From an uncultured Clostridia bacterium (GTDB taxonomy: Bacteria > Bacillota_A > Clostridia > TANB77 > CAG-508), in assembly GCA_947627825.1 (NCBI GenBank), contig CANQXO010000042.1, positions 1 to 11,096 on the forward strand: 11,096 nt of DNA. Direction: 5' to 3'. Under the pieces are notes generated by a model. The model searched no databases. It had not been told where the DNA came from and worked only from the letters and a program-made list of their open reading frames with translations. The translations under genes and the position numbers were made by a program. This document shows, in pieces, positions 1-7,603 of this stretch. Position 1 is the first letter of the stretch. Every line of letters starts with the position of its first letter.

Positions 1-2
1 CA

Positions 3-344
3 GTCAAATTCCAGTCGTATAAGGCTGAAACGCTTGCAGCAAAGAATTCGCCATATTATTGGGATATACAAGAAGAGCCTACGCGTTCACAATATGAATT
101 GTTTAAAAAATTTGATAGCTTTGGATTTAATACTGTAATAATAGACGGACATAATATTGAACAAATATTGTTTGGTTTCAGCAAAGCAGAAGAAACAAAA
201 GGTAGACCTACAGCCATTATTGCAAAAACAATCAAAGGCAAAGGAGTATCTTTTATGGAAAATAAAGTAGAATGGCATGGCAAAAGCTTAACAGACGAAG
301 AATATAATCAAGCAATAGAGGAATTGAATCGTATACAAACTTAA
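3..344 (+). CDS. Transketolase N-terminal subunit, C-terminal end only (partial)
   Basis: This is the last part of the thiamine-diphosphate-binding half of a split transketolase, which moves two-carbon ketol units between sugar phosphates in the non-oxidative pentose phosphate pathway. From about position 105 the frame reads KFDSFGFNTVIIDGHNI and then IIAKTIKGKGVSFME and EWHGK, the usual end of this family before the stop at 342-344. Only about 80 residues of a subunit normally near 270 residues are recognisable. The frame stays open to position 3, but residues encoded by 3-98 lack the N-x-LQ-x-DG segment expected about 20 residues before SFGF. That stretch is also much richer in GC. The start lies outside the window, or the first 90 bp are a junction; a TTG at 99 has no good ribosome binding site. 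The C-terminal subunit follows after 99 bp, as expected for the pair. Confidence 0.8.
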   Translation, partial: VKFQSYKAETLAAKNSPYYWDIQEEPTRSQYELFKKFDSFGFNTVIIDGHNIEQILFGFSKAEETKGRPTAIIAKTIKGKGVSFMENKVEWHGKSLTDEEYNQAIEELNRIQT

Positions 345-431
345 ATTAATAATTGCATAAATTTGATAAAACGAAATAGATAATTTAAAAAATGAAAGTA
401 AATAGTTTTATTAATCGTAAATAAAAATTGG

Positions 432-437
432 AAAGGA
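432..437 (+). promoter_or_regulatory. Ribosome binding site deciding the 444 start
   Basis: AAAGGA lies 6 bases before the ATG at 444 but directly abuts the in-frame ATG at 438, so it favours the downstream start. Confidence 0.6.
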
Positions 438-443
438 ATGAAA

Positions 444-1379
444 ATGGAGGAAATTGAAAAAATTGCCACAAGAGAAAGTTTTGGAAAAGCTTTAGCTAAT
501 CTAAAAAATGATAAAATTGTTGTACTAGATAGTGACTTAGCTTCTTCAACAAAAACAGACTTATTTGAAGAAAAATATCCAGAAAGATTTTTCGAATTAG
601 GTATTGCAGAAGCGGATATGCTAGGAACTGCAGCAGGTTTAGCAACTTGTGGAAAAATACCATTTGCTGCAACATTTGCAGTATTTGCAACAGGAAGATG
701 CTACGACCAAATTAGAACAAGTATAGCATATCCTAAATTAAATGTTAAAATATGTGGAACTCATGCAGGAATTACAGTTGGAGAAGATGGAGCAACTCAT
801 CAAATGTTGGAAGACATAAATTTAATGAGAGGATTACCAAACATGATGGTAGTATCTCCTTCAGATGATATTCAAACAAAAAAATTAGTTAAAAAAATAG
901 CTGAGTATGAAGGACCAGTATATTTAAGATTAAGCAGATACAAAACACCAATAATATATGAAAATGATGTTGAGTTTGAACTTGGAAAAGCAGTTCAACT
1001 CGGAGATGGAATTGATGGAACAGTATTTGCAACAGGAATTACTGTGTCTGAAGCATTAAAAGCACAAGAGGAATTGTTAAAAGTAGGCATAGATATAAGA
1101 GTAGTTGATATTCATACAATTAAACCAATTGATAAAGATACAATCATAAAATGTGCAAAAGAAACAGGAATACTAGTATCAATAGAAGACCATAATACAA
1201 TAGGAGGATTAGGAACAGCAGTAGCAGATGTTCTTACAGAAAATCAACCAAAAAAATTAATAAAATTAGGAGTTAAAGATTGCTTTGGAATGTCTGGAAA
1301 ACCGGAAAGTTTGTTAGAACATTTTGAAATAGATAGTAAAGCAATAATAAAAATATTTAAACAAAAATATCGCAAGTAA
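444..1379 (+). CDS. Transketolase C-terminal subunit
   Basis: This is the second chain of a split transketolase and pairs with the subunit ending at 344 to form the cytoplasmic enzyme. The start at 444 gives 311 residues, normal for this half. Residues ~5-165 are the pyrimidine-binding domain, with FELGIAEADMLGTAAGLA holding the conserved glutamate (E56) that activates the thiamine cofactor, and ITVGEDGATHQ after it. Residues ~185-305 are the transketolase C-terminal domain, ending with the EDHNTIGGLGTAV motif. An in-frame ATG at 438 lies only 0-1 base from the AAAGGA element (432-437). The ATG at 444 has a normal 6-base spacing, so I prefer it. A DXS-like enzyme is less likely because the protein is short and is partnered by an N-terminal subunit. 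No terminator is visible between the two subunits. Confidence 0.93.
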   Translation: MEEIEKIATRESFGKALANLKNDKIVVLDSDLASSTKTDLFEEKYPERFFELGIAEADMLGTAAGLATCGKIPFAATFAVFATGRCYDQIRTSIAYPKLNVKICGTHAGITVGEDGATHQMLEDINLMRGLPNMMVVSPSDDIQTKKLVKKIAEYEGPVYLRLSRYKTPIIYENDVEFELGKAVQLGDGIDGTVFATGITVSEALKAQEELLKVGIDIRVVDIHTIKPIDKDTIIKCAKETGILVSIEDHNTIGGLGTAVADVLTENQPKKLIKLGVKDCFGMSGKPESLLEHFEIDSKAIIKIFKQKYRK

Positions 1380-1465
1380 AAAAATCAAAAGATTAATCTA
1401 TAATAAATTAGCTAATAAACTTTTATAATTTCATAAATAATTAATAAAATAAGGAGAAAAAATTT

Positions 1466-2467
1466 ATGTCAATATTAGTAACAGGTGGAGCAGGATATAT
1501 AGGCTCACATACAGTTGTAGAACTTTTAAATTCAGGAAAGGAAGTAGTAATAGTAGATAACTTTTCAAACAGTAACCCAGAAGCTTTGGATGCAATCAAA
1601 AAAATAACAGGAAAAGATTTTAAATTTTATGAAGTAGATATTTTAGACAAAGAAAAATTAAATAAAGTATTTGATGAAAATCCAGAAATAACAGCAGTAA
1701 TACATTTTGCAGCACTTAAAGCAGTTGGAGAATCTGTTTCAAAACCAATAGAATATTATCAAAACAACATCACAGGAACTTTAGTTTTACTAGATTGCAT
1801 GAGAGAACATAATGTAAAACAAATAGTATTTAGTTCATCAGCAACTGTTTATGGTGACCCAGCAACAGTTCCAATAAAAGAGGACTTTCCAAAATCAGCA
1901 ACAAATCCTTATGGACAAACTAAAGTCATGATAGAGCAAATATTAGAAGATGTATTTGTATCAGATAATGAATGGAGTGTAATATTACTTAGATATTTCA
2001 ATCCAATTGGTGCACATGAAAGCGGACTTATCGGAGAAAGACCAAATGGAATTCCAAATAATTTGATGCCATATATTAATCAAGTAGCAGTTGGAAAGTT
2101 AGACCATTTAAATGTATTTGGAAATGACTATGATACACACGATGGAACAGGAGTAAGAGATTATATTCATGTTGTAGACCTAGCAAAAGGACATTTAAAA
2201 GCAATTGAAAGAGCAGAGAAAATGAAGGGAGTAGAAGCCTACAATTTAGGAACAGGAACAGGATATTCAGTTTTAGATATTGTAAATAATTTTGAAAAAG
2301 CAACAGGCATAAAAATAAAATATGAAATTGCTCCAAGAAGACCAGGAGATATTGCTACATGTTATGCAGACCCAAGTAAAGCAGAAAAAGTGTTGGGATG
2401 GAAGGCAGAAAAAAATCTTGAAGACATGTGCAAAGACTCATGGAGATTTACAAGTAATCAAATGTAA
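1466..2467 (+). CDS. galE: UDP-glucose 4-epimerase GalE
   Basis: This enzyme interconverts UDP-glucose and UDP-galactose with tightly bound NAD in the cytoplasm (Leloir pathway and polysaccharide precursor supply). The 333-residue length is typical. It is an extended short-chain dehydrogenase: the Rossmann motif GGAGYIGSH is at 7-15, the DNFSNS loop begins at 31, [11 protein letters not shown] is at 80-90, the catalytic serine region SSSATVYG is at 123-130, and the YGQTK dyad is at 149-153 (Y149 and K153, the same numbers as E. coli GalE). The [12 protein letters not shown] and [10 protein letters not shown] blocks are family signatures. AAGGAG at 1451-1456 sits 9 bases before the ATG. It lies 86 bp after the transketolase gene with no clear terminator between, so co-transcription is possible. 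UDP-N-acetylglucosamine as a second substrate cannot be excluded. Confidence 0.96.
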   Translation: MSILVTGGAGYIGSHTVVELLNSGKEVVIVDNFSNSNPEALDAIKKITGKDFKFYEVDILDKEKLNKVFDENPEITAVIHFAALKAVGESVSKPIEYYQNNITGTLVLLDCMREHNVKQIVFSSSATVYGDPATVPIKEDFPKSATNPYGQTKVMIEQILEDVFVSDNEWSVILLRYFNPIGAHESGLIGERPNGIPNNLMPYINQVAVGKLDHLNVFGNDYDTHDGTGVRDYIHVVDLAKGHLKAIERAEKMKGVEAYNLGTGTGYSVLDIVNNFEKATGIKIKYEIAPRRPGDIATCYADPSKAEKVLGWKAEKNLEDMCKDSWRFTSNQM

Positions 2468-2470
2468 GCA

Positions 2471-2575
2471 GATCTAAATAAAATAAATCAAATTAAATCA
2501 AATCAAATCAAATCAAATCTAATCAAATTAAACTAAAACTAATCTAAACAAATTTAAACGAATTTAAACGAATTT
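2471..2575. repeat. Phase-locked 5-bp tandem repeat (AATCA-like)
   Basis: Twenty-one consecutive pentamers stay in register for 105 bp just after galE. The core is AATCA (2496-2515 holds four perfect copies). It decays to AATTA, AACTA and AATCT, and ends as two perfect 10-bp copies of AATTTAAACG (2551-2570). It encodes no plausible protein. It lies between galE and the DUF378 promoter region. Confidence 0.8.
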
Positions 2576-2607
2576 TATAAAATCAAAAAAATGGAAAAAA
2601 TTTCTTT

Positions 2608-2637
2608 TTGTATAAATTTAAAAAAGAGGCATATAAT
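2608..2637 (+). promoter_or_regulatory. Candidate sigma-A promoter for the DUF378 gene
   Basis: A perfect TATAAT at 2632-2637 is preceded, after 18 bases, by a weak -35 (TTGTAT, 2608-2613). Transcription would begin near 2644, leaving a leader of about 55 bases. Such AT-rich DNA gives many chance matches, so this is tentative. Confidence 0.4.
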
Positions 2638-2653
2638 AAATATTGATGACAAA

Positions 2654-2673
2654 AGATAATTTAAATATTATCT
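2654..2673. repeat. 20-bp inverted repeat in the leader of the DUF378 gene
   Basis: AGATAAT, a 6-base spacer, then ATTATCT forms a perfect 7-bp dyad between the candidate start of transcription and the AAGGAG ribosome binding site (2686-2691). It has the size of a repressor operator but could equally be chance in AT-rich DNA. Confidence 0.4.
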
Positions 2674-2698
2674 AAATTTAACAAAAAGGAGTACAAAA

Positions 2699-2893
2699 AT
2701 GAAAGTAATAGATTATATTGCATTAGTATTAGTAATAATAGGTGCTATAAACTGGGGACTAATTGGATTATTTGGATTTGATTTAGTTGCAACACTATTT
2801 GGTTCAATGAGTGTTATAAGTAGAATAGTTTATACTTTAGTAGGAATTGCCGGTTTATGGTCATTAAGATTTTTTACTAAAATAGAAGATTAA
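2699..2893 (+). CDS. DUF378 family small membrane protein
   Basis: This 64-residue inner-membrane protein has two predicted transmembrane helices, about residues 4-26 and 38-59, joined by a short loop. The signature GAINWGLIGLFGFDLVATLFG identifies DUF378 (the Bacillus YuzA-like family). The family has no established biochemical function. The length is typical and complete. The start is supported by AAGGAG at 2686-2691, 7 bases before the ATG. It appears to be a single-gene unit: a candidate promoter lies upstream and a strong hairpin terminator begins 6 bases after the stop. The C-terminus KIED is polar. No signal peptide separate from the first helix is visible. Confidence 0.9.
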   Translation: MKVIDYIALVLVIIGAINWGLIGLFGFDLVATLFGSMSVISRIVYTLVGIAGLWSLRFFTKIED

Positions 2894-2898
2894 AATAA

Positions 2899-2931
2899 AA
2901 AAACAGAATAGATTTTGTCTATTCTGTTTTT
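2899..2931. terminator. Bidirectional intrinsic terminator between convergent genes
   Basis: A 14-bp perfect stem (arms 2899-2912 and 2918-2931, core ACAGAATAGA / TCTATTCTGT) encloses a 5-base loop (TTTTG). It has a T-run on the plus side and an A-rich stretch from about 2893, which reads as a T-run on the minus strand. It therefore serves both the DUF378 gene and the minus-strand branching-enzyme gene, whose stop codon (2930-2932) overlaps the stem. Confidence 0.88.
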
Positions 2932-4555
2932 AAAAATATAGCATATAGTCAATTTCGGGGAATATTGAATCTTTTTCTTCAATGCTTTTCAAGAATGTCA
3001 ATTTTTCATCAGATAATTCATTATTCTCAATTAAATCATTATCTTGTGTAAGCCATAAATAAAATTTAGTAAACCTTCCAATGTGGTCTTTAACTCTTTT
3101 CTTAGCATAGTCGACCATAGTACCATTTGTTATAATAAATAGCCAATCGCTACTTTGGGCTAAAACTAATTCACGAGCACATTGATTTAAAATTCTTCTC
3201 TTAATTGAACCACCATCTTCATTTGGAAATCTATTTGCTAACTCACACATTCTGTCACCAGCTTTGTGAAGATGTCTATGAATATAATCATTAGAAGGAT
3301 TAAGCCAAACTTCACTATAACCATTAGCACCCCAACTAGAACGACAAGGAGTAGAAATTTGCATATTAGGGTATTTGTCAATATATTCAGATGGAGTAAT
3401 TAATTCAAAATTGCAATCATCATAATAAACTTTTTTAGCAAGAGTATAAAGCCAATTAGGTCCTTCATACCACCAATGACCATAAAGTTCAGCATCATAA
3501 GGACAAACTATAATAGGTGGGTTTTCAGTTTTTTGTGACAAATAATCAATTTGCTTACATCTACAGTCAAAAAAATGTCCAGCCTGAGTATTTATACTAT
3601 CCCAAGCCCAAGTAATATCATATATATCTTTATCTTCAGTTTTACCAGTAATTCTGTGATACTTAATTCCAGTATTAACTCTAACACCATTTGAAGCAAT
3701 ATAAGGCTTTATATAATCATAAGGAGCATCATATCCAATATCACGATAAAACTCTCTATAATTAAAATCTCCTGGATAACCATTTATAGAACTCCAAACT
3801 TGCCTTGAAGACTCTAAATCTCTAGCAAATGCAACAACGCCATCAGGAGATACTATAGGAGCATAAGTTCCATAAAGGGGAGTAGGCTCAGCATATAAAA
3901 GTCCATGAGTTTCAACTAAAACATACTCAACACCAAACTCTTTTAAATATTTGTCAGCCTCAGGAACATAACCACATTCAGGAAGCCAAAAACCTTTTAA
4001 TGGCTTTGAAAAATATTTATTATAAGTTTGAACACCCAAAGCAATTTGAGCTCTAACAGTTTTTTCATTTACATATAAAATAGGAAAATATCCGTGAGTT
4101 GAACCGCAACCAATAATTTCAAGAACACCTAAATCATTAAATTTTTTAAAAGCCGAAATAAGGTTGCATTTATATTCATCTCTAAAAAAGTGTAAATCAT
4201 TTGAATATCTATCAAAATAATAATGTGATAATTTATTAATCCTTGGATTATCTTTAGTTCTTTTAATTTCTTTTTCAGAAAGCTCAATATGTTTTTTTAA
4301 ATATTTTATGTATCTTTGTTGAAGCAAAGAGTTGTCAAGCATATTAAGGAGTGGAGGAGTAAGAGACATTGTAAACCTAAAATTTACACCTTCATCAACT
4401 AATTTTTGAAAAGCTTGTAGTAGTGGAATATAACATTCAGAGATTGCTTCATATAACCATTGCTCTTCTAGGTAGTCTTCACTTTCAGGATGATGTACAA
4501 ATGGAAGATGTGCATGCAAAACAAAGCTTACGAATCCTTTTGTCTGTTTTTTCAT
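2930..4555 (-). CDS. GH57 family 1,4-alpha-glucan branching enzyme (DUF1957-type)
   Basis: This is a cytoplasmic glycoside hydrolase family 57 protein of 541 residues, close to characterised GH57 branching enzymes (Thermus TTHA1902, about 520). Such enzymes cut an alpha-1,4 glucan and rejoin the piece as an alpha-1,6 branch. The N-terminus has the first GH57 motif, FVLHAHLPFVHHPE (11-24). GFWLPECGY (188-196) carries the probable nucleophile E193. CPYDAELYGHWWYEG (351-365) carries the probable acid/base D354. The helical C-terminal domain with SSDWLFIITNGTM is also typical. AGAAAGGA on the minus strand lies about 8 bases before the ATG. The gene follows the DUF4912 gene on the same strand after 44 bp, so they probably form one transcript ending at the shared hairpin. 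Some GH57 members are amylases or 4-alpha-glucanotransferases; the catalytic motifs favour branching. Confidence 0.88.
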   Translation of the reverse strand: MKKQTKGFVSFVLHAHLPFVHHPESEDYLEEQWLYEAISECYIPLLQAFQKLVDEGVNFRFTMSLTPPLLNMLDNSLLQQRYIKYLKKHIELSEKEIKRTKDNPRINKLSHYYFDRYSNDLHFFRDEYKCNLISAFKKFNDLGVLEIIGCGSTHGYFPILYVNEKTVRAQIALGVQTYNKYFSKPLKGFWLPECGYVPEADKYLKEFGVEYVLVETHGLLYAEPTPLYGTYAPIVSPDGVVAFARDLESSRQVWSSINGYPGDFNYREFYRDIGYDAPYDYIKPYIASNGVRVNTGIKYHRITGKTEDKDIYDITWAWDSINTQAGHFFDCRCKQIDYLSQKTENPPIIVCPYDAELYGHWWYEGPNWLYTLAKKVYYDDCNFELITPSEYIDKYPNMQISTPCRSSWGANGYSEVWLNPSNDYIHRHLHKAGDRMCELANRFPNEDGGSIKRRILNQCARELVLAQSSDWLFIITNGTMVDYAKKRVKDHIGRFTKFYLWLTQDNDLIENNELSDEKLTFLKSIEEKDSIFPEIDYMLYF

Positions 4556-4599
4556 ATAAAAGTTCCTTTCTTGCTTAAATAAAAAAGTAATTAATAAAT

Positions 4600-5673
4600 C
4601 TAAAATACATTAGATGTTGGATTATTAGAAGAAGGATTTTGAAAATCAAATCTATCCTCATTTTCAAGAAGATTATAATTTTTATATATTCCTTTAACAA
4701 TATTAGAATCTTTTTTGGCCTTAAAGATTTTTTCAGTAATTTTATTTGTTCTAATATTTTTAAAATAAATTCTATCATTTTCTTTGAAGAAAAGAATGTG
4801 GTCGTTAGGTATTTCGATTGTATTTGAAAATGCTACATTTAAATAATTAACCGGAATAGCATCATATTGTTCATATTTTGGTCTTCTGCCTAATTCAACA
4901 GCATACTTACATTTTGTGTCATTAACATGTATGTACCAATTATTTGCAAAATCATCTATATCAATTTCAAAAGTATAATTTTCTGTTAAATTATGAACAA
5001 TTAAAACAGGTCTTGTATTATAGAAAAATAATTTTCCATAGGTTTCCTCAAAATTCTTTCTATCATCATCAGAAATGTCCCAATAAGCAAATAGGGTATT
5101 AGGGGTTTGAGCCAAAACCTTAACAACAGTTTCGTTGTACCTATATGGTAAATCGTAATATTCTATTGGAGTAATAGGCGTAATCTCAGCATTAACTTTT
5201 GCTGTGGTAGCTTTTTTAGTGGTAGACCTTTTTGTAGCAGTTTTGCTAGTAGTAGAACTTTTAGTTGCTGACTTTTTAGAACTAGACTTTTTTACAGGAA
5301 TCTTTTCATCTTTTTTAGTAGCACTAATAACTGTAGCTTTTTTTCCTACAGTTTTTTTAGATTCTTTTTTATTATTTGCTTTTTCTGTTTTGCTTGCTTT
5401 ATCAACTTTAGCTGTTTTACTAACTTTTTCACTTTTCAATTTGGCAACTGTTTTAGGTTTCTCAACTTCTTTAGATTGCGTAGCCTTTTTAGATTTGACA
5501 ACCTTTTTAGTTTTCTCAACCTCTTTTGGATTGTCAACCTTGTTAGATTTTTTAACATTTTTAGTTTTTTTAACCTTGTTAGGTTTTTCCGCAACTTTTG
5601 AAGTAGCTTTTTTGTTAGTTACTTTTTTCTTTGTATCTTTTTCTTCTAATTCCTCTTTAGTTTTGCGAGTCAT
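4600..5673 (-). CDS. DUF4912 protein with long lysine-rich histone-H1-like N-terminal arm
   Basis: The 357-residue protein has two parts. Residues 1-162 are low-complexity, dominated by Lys, Thr, Ser, Ala and Val in short recurring words such as KEVEKTKKV, SKEVEKPKTV and KKSATKSST; the arm is strongly basic, probably disordered, and resembles histone H1 or bacterial HU/Hc1 tails. Residues ~168-290 form a DUF4912 domain: YYDLPYRYNET, LAQTPNTLFAYWDIS (187-201), then a beta-rich region with FANNWYIHV and AVELGRRP. DUF4912 has no proven activity; I infer a carbohydrate-related role because a GH57 enzyme follows it and a GT4 enzyme diverges from it. A start at 5697 is possible, but AAGGAGG (5680-5686, minus strand) lies 6 bases before the ATG at 5673, which I prefer. 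A TTGTAA/TATTAT promoter lies just upstream. No signal peptide or membrane segment is seen. Confidence 0.85.
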   Translation of the reverse strand: MTRKTKEELEEKDTKKKVTNKKATSKVAEKPNKVKKTKNVKKSNKVDNPKEVEKTKKVVKSKKATQSKEVEKPKTVAKLKSEKVSKTAKVDKASKTEKANNKKESKKTVGKKATVISATKKDEKIPVKKSSSKKSATKSSTTSKTATKRSTTKKATTAKVNAEITPITPIEYYDLPYRYNETVVKVLAQTPNTLFAYWDISDDDRKNFEETYGKLFFYNTRPVLIVHNLTENYTFEIDIDDFANNWYIHVNDTKCKYAVELGRRPKYEQYDAIPVNYLNVAFSNTIEIPNDHILFFKENDRIYFKNIRTNKITEKIFKAKKDSNIVKGIYKNYNLLENEDRFDFQNPSSNNPTSNVF

Positions 5674-5679
5674 TTGATT

Positions 5680-5686
5680 CCTCCTT
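5680..5686 (-). promoter_or_regulatory. Ribosome binding site deciding the 5673 start
   Basis: On the minus strand AAGGAGG precedes the ATG at 5671-5673 by 6 bases. The longer start at 5697 would place this site inside the gene, so the shorter reading is preferred. Confidence 0.8.
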
Positions 5687-5713
5687 AGTAAAGGCAATAA
5701 TTCTACTTATATT

Positions 5714-5742
5714 ATAATATATCAAACAAAAAAAATTTACAA
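5714..5742 (-). promoter_or_regulatory. Sigma-A promoter for the DUF4912-GH57 unit
   Basis: Reading the minus strand, TTGTAA (5742-5737) and TATTAT (5719-5714) are separated by 17 bases. Transcription should begin near 5707, giving a leader of about 34 bases before the ATG at 5673. The remaining divergent DNA (5743-5943) is almost pure A/T. It holds TATAAT words (5877, 5882, 5907) that could serve the plus-strand gene, but none has a convincing -35. Confidence 0.6.
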
Positions 5743-5943
5743 TAGAAAAATGAAAAAAATAACGAAAAAATTATAAAAAAAGTGTAATTTTAACAAAAAT
5801 AAAAAATATTAAAAAAATATTGTTTTTTGTATTTACTTTTGTAAAAATTATGTATAAAATAAGTAAAATAGTAGGGTATAATATAATTTAAACATTATGT
5901 AAAGAATATAATACTAAAGAAATTTTGAAGGGAGCTTAAAATT

Positions 5944-7236
5944 ATGAGAATTTTAATGCTATCATGGGAATATCCACCAAGAGTAGTAGGAGGAATGGCA
6001 AGAGTTGTTCATGACTTATCTCATAGGCTAATTAAAGATGGTCATGAAGTTACAGTAGTTACATACAGAGATGGAAATACTCCTTATGAAGAAAATGATA
6101 AAGGAGTTAGAGTCTATAGAGTGGACAATTATATGATTCATCCTAATAATTTTATAGACTGGATAATGCAATTAAACTTTAACATGGTAGCAAAAGCATC
6201 AGAAATTATGCAAACAGAAGGAAAGTTTGATGTAATTCATGCTCATGATTGGCTCGTAGCATACGCTACTAAATCATTAAAAGAAGCATATAAAATTCCA
6301 GTAGTAACAACAATACACGCTACTGAAAATGGCAGAAATAGTGGAATTCATGATGAGGTACAAAGATACATAAATGACTCAGAGTGGCTACTAACTTACG
6401 AATCAACAGAAGTAATAGTTAATAGCAATTTTATGAAAGGTGATTTGCAAAGAATTTTTGGGCTTCCATTTGAAAAGATAAATGTTATACCTAATGGAAT
6501 TAATTTAACAAATTTTTCGGGAGTAGAAAAAGATTATGACTTTAGAAGACAATATGCGATGGATAATGAAAAAATCATATTGTTTGTTGGTAGATTAGTA
6601 TATGAAAAAGGAATACAAAACCTTATTGGAGCTATGCCTAAAATATTAAATCATTATCATGACTCAAAATTAGTTATATGTGGCAAAGGCGGAATGATGG
6701 ATGAACTTCAAGCAGAGGCACGAAATTTAGGAATAGAAAATAAAGTATATTTTGCAGGATATTGCGATTCAAAAAAAGTTCAAAAAATGTATAAATGTGC
6801 AGACATTGCAGTATTCCCAAGCACTTATGAACCATTTGGAATAGTAGCATTAGAAGCAATGCTTGCAGGAATTCCAACAGTTGTATCAGATGTTGGTGGA
6901 CTTAACGAAATAGTAGAGCATGGGGTTACGGGAATGAAAAGTTATGCAGGAAATTCTAATTCTATAGCTGATTCAGTTTTATCATTATTGTTTGACCCAA
7001 AACTTTGCGATATTGTTTCAAAAAATGCAGTAAAAAAAGTAAAAGAATTATATAATTGGAATAAAATTGCACAAGATACACACTATGTATATGAACAAGC
7101 AATTTGTCAAACAGAAGCTCAAAGACAAACAGAAAAAATGGTTCAAGAAAAAGCCAGAAAAACAAATAAAGCTAAAAATTCACAAACTGAAATTACAAAT
7201 CTATTGAGCTTTAGAAAACGCAGTGCTTATGCATAA
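5944..7236 (+). CDS. GT4 family glycosyltransferase, glycogen-synthase-like
   Basis: This cytoplasmic GT-B retaining glycosyltransferase (430 residues) resembles bacterial GT4 alpha-glucan synthases that use nucleotide-glucose. The N-terminal domain has MRILMLSWEYPPRVVGGMA with the glycine-rich acceptor/donor loop (G16-G17) and VIHAHDW (97-103). The C-terminal GT4 domain has VGRLVYEKG (R217 and K222, phosphate-binding) and the E-x7-E motif in STYEPFGIVALEAM (E296 and E304). Residues ~390-430 are a charged tail rich in Lys and Gln. AAGGGAG (5928-5934) lies 9 bases before the ATG. It diverges from a DUF4912-GH57 pair, so synthesis and branching of an alpha-glucan is the natural joint role. The true donor (ADP-glucose or UDP-glucose) and acceptor, including a maltose-1-phosphate synthase role, cannot be read from sequence. 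Confidence 0.85.
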   Translation: MRILMLSWEYPPRVVGGMARVVHDLSHRLIKDGHEVTVVTYRDGNTPYEENDKGVRVYRVDNYMIHPNNFIDWIMQLNFNMVAKASEIMQTEGKFDVIHAHDWLVAYATKSLKEAYKIPVVTTIHATENGRNSGIHDEVQRYINDSEWLLTYESTEVIVNSNFMKGDLQRIFGLPFEKINVIPNGINLTNFSGVEKDYDFRRQYAMDNEKIILFVGRLVYEKGIQNLIGAMPKILNHYHDSKLVICGKGGMMDELQAEARNLGIENKVYFAGYCDSKKVQKMYKCADIAVFPSTYEPFGIVALEAMLAGIPTVVSDVGGLNEIVEHGVTGMKSYAGNSNSIADSVLSLLFDPKLCDIVSKNAVKKVKELYNWNKIAQDTHYVYEQAICQTEAQRQTEKMVQEKARKTNKAKNSQTEITNLLSFRKRSAYA

Positions 7237-7240
7237 TAAA

Positions 7241-7247
7241 AAGGAGG
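7241..7247 (+). promoter_or_regulatory. Ribosome binding site supporting a TTG start
   Basis: A full AAGGAGG lies 9 bases before the TTG at 7257. No in-frame ATG occurs near the N-terminus of the following gene, so TTG is the real start. Confidence 0.8.
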
Positions 7248-7256
7248 ATAATTGGG

Positions 7257-7601
7257 TTGGAAATTTATGATACTACAAACAAGCTTGCAGAAGAAATAAG
7301 AAATTCAAATCAATATAAAAAATTGAAAGAATCAAAAGAAAAACTATTTGCAGACCCAAATAAAAAAAGTCTAATCGAAGAATTTGAAAAATTAAAACAA
7401 GAAGTACAAATAATGGAAATTAAAAGAGCAAATAATCAAGAAATAGACGAAGAAGACAAAAAGTTAAAAGTTGCAAAATTATATAATGTTTTAATTGAAA
7501 ATAAAGATATTAAAGAATACTTTGATCGTGAAATAGAATTTAGTAGAATGATGGCTGATATAAATAAAATAATTGGAGATGCTATAAAAGAGGTTATGTA
7601 A
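7257..7601 (+). CDS. YlbF/YmcA family protein
   Basis: This 114-residue all-helical cytoplasmic protein belongs to the YlbF/YmcA family (PF06133). Its profile is typical: an N-terminal A-x-LAEEIRNSNQYKKLKESK helix, a middle Lys/Glu-rich helix, and a C-terminal EFSRMMADINKIIGDAI helix. In Bacillus subtilis YlbF and YmcA form a complex with YaaT that tunes RNase Y activity, competence, biofilm formation and sporulation. Many paralogues in Clostridia are uncharacterised, and I do not assign this one to YlbF or YmcA. It starts with TTG, 20 bases after the GT4 stop, and its stop is 2 bases before the next gene, so it is probably translated from one operon with both neighbours. Confidence 0.85.
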   Translation: MEIYDTTNKLAEEIRNSNQYKKLKESKEKLFADPNKKSLIEEFEKLKQEVQIMEIKRANNQEIDEEDKKLKVAKLYNVLIENKDIKEYFDREIEFSRMMADINKIIGDAIKEVM

Positions 7602-7603
7602 AA

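Noticed and set aside
56..283. Minus-strand frame opposite the transketolase fragment
   Set aside because: It overlaps a recognisable conserved coding frame on the other strand and shows no motif or start signal of its own.
345..437. Possible promoter or small RNA between the transketolase subunits
   Set aside because: Only AT-rich DNA with a weak 7-bp inverted match; no paired -35/-10 elements or stable hairpin. It is probably a plain intergenic gap.
5204..5677. Plus-strand open frame encoding a very hydrophobic 157-residue peptide
   Set aside because: It is the antisense of the lysine-rich arm; AAA/AAG codons read backwards give TTT/CTT (Phe/Leu). There is no ribosome binding site and no family resemblance.
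5743..5943. Riboswitch or structured leader ahead of the GT4 gene
   Set aside because: The stretch is nearly all A/T with no GC-containing stems or recognisable aptamer sequence.
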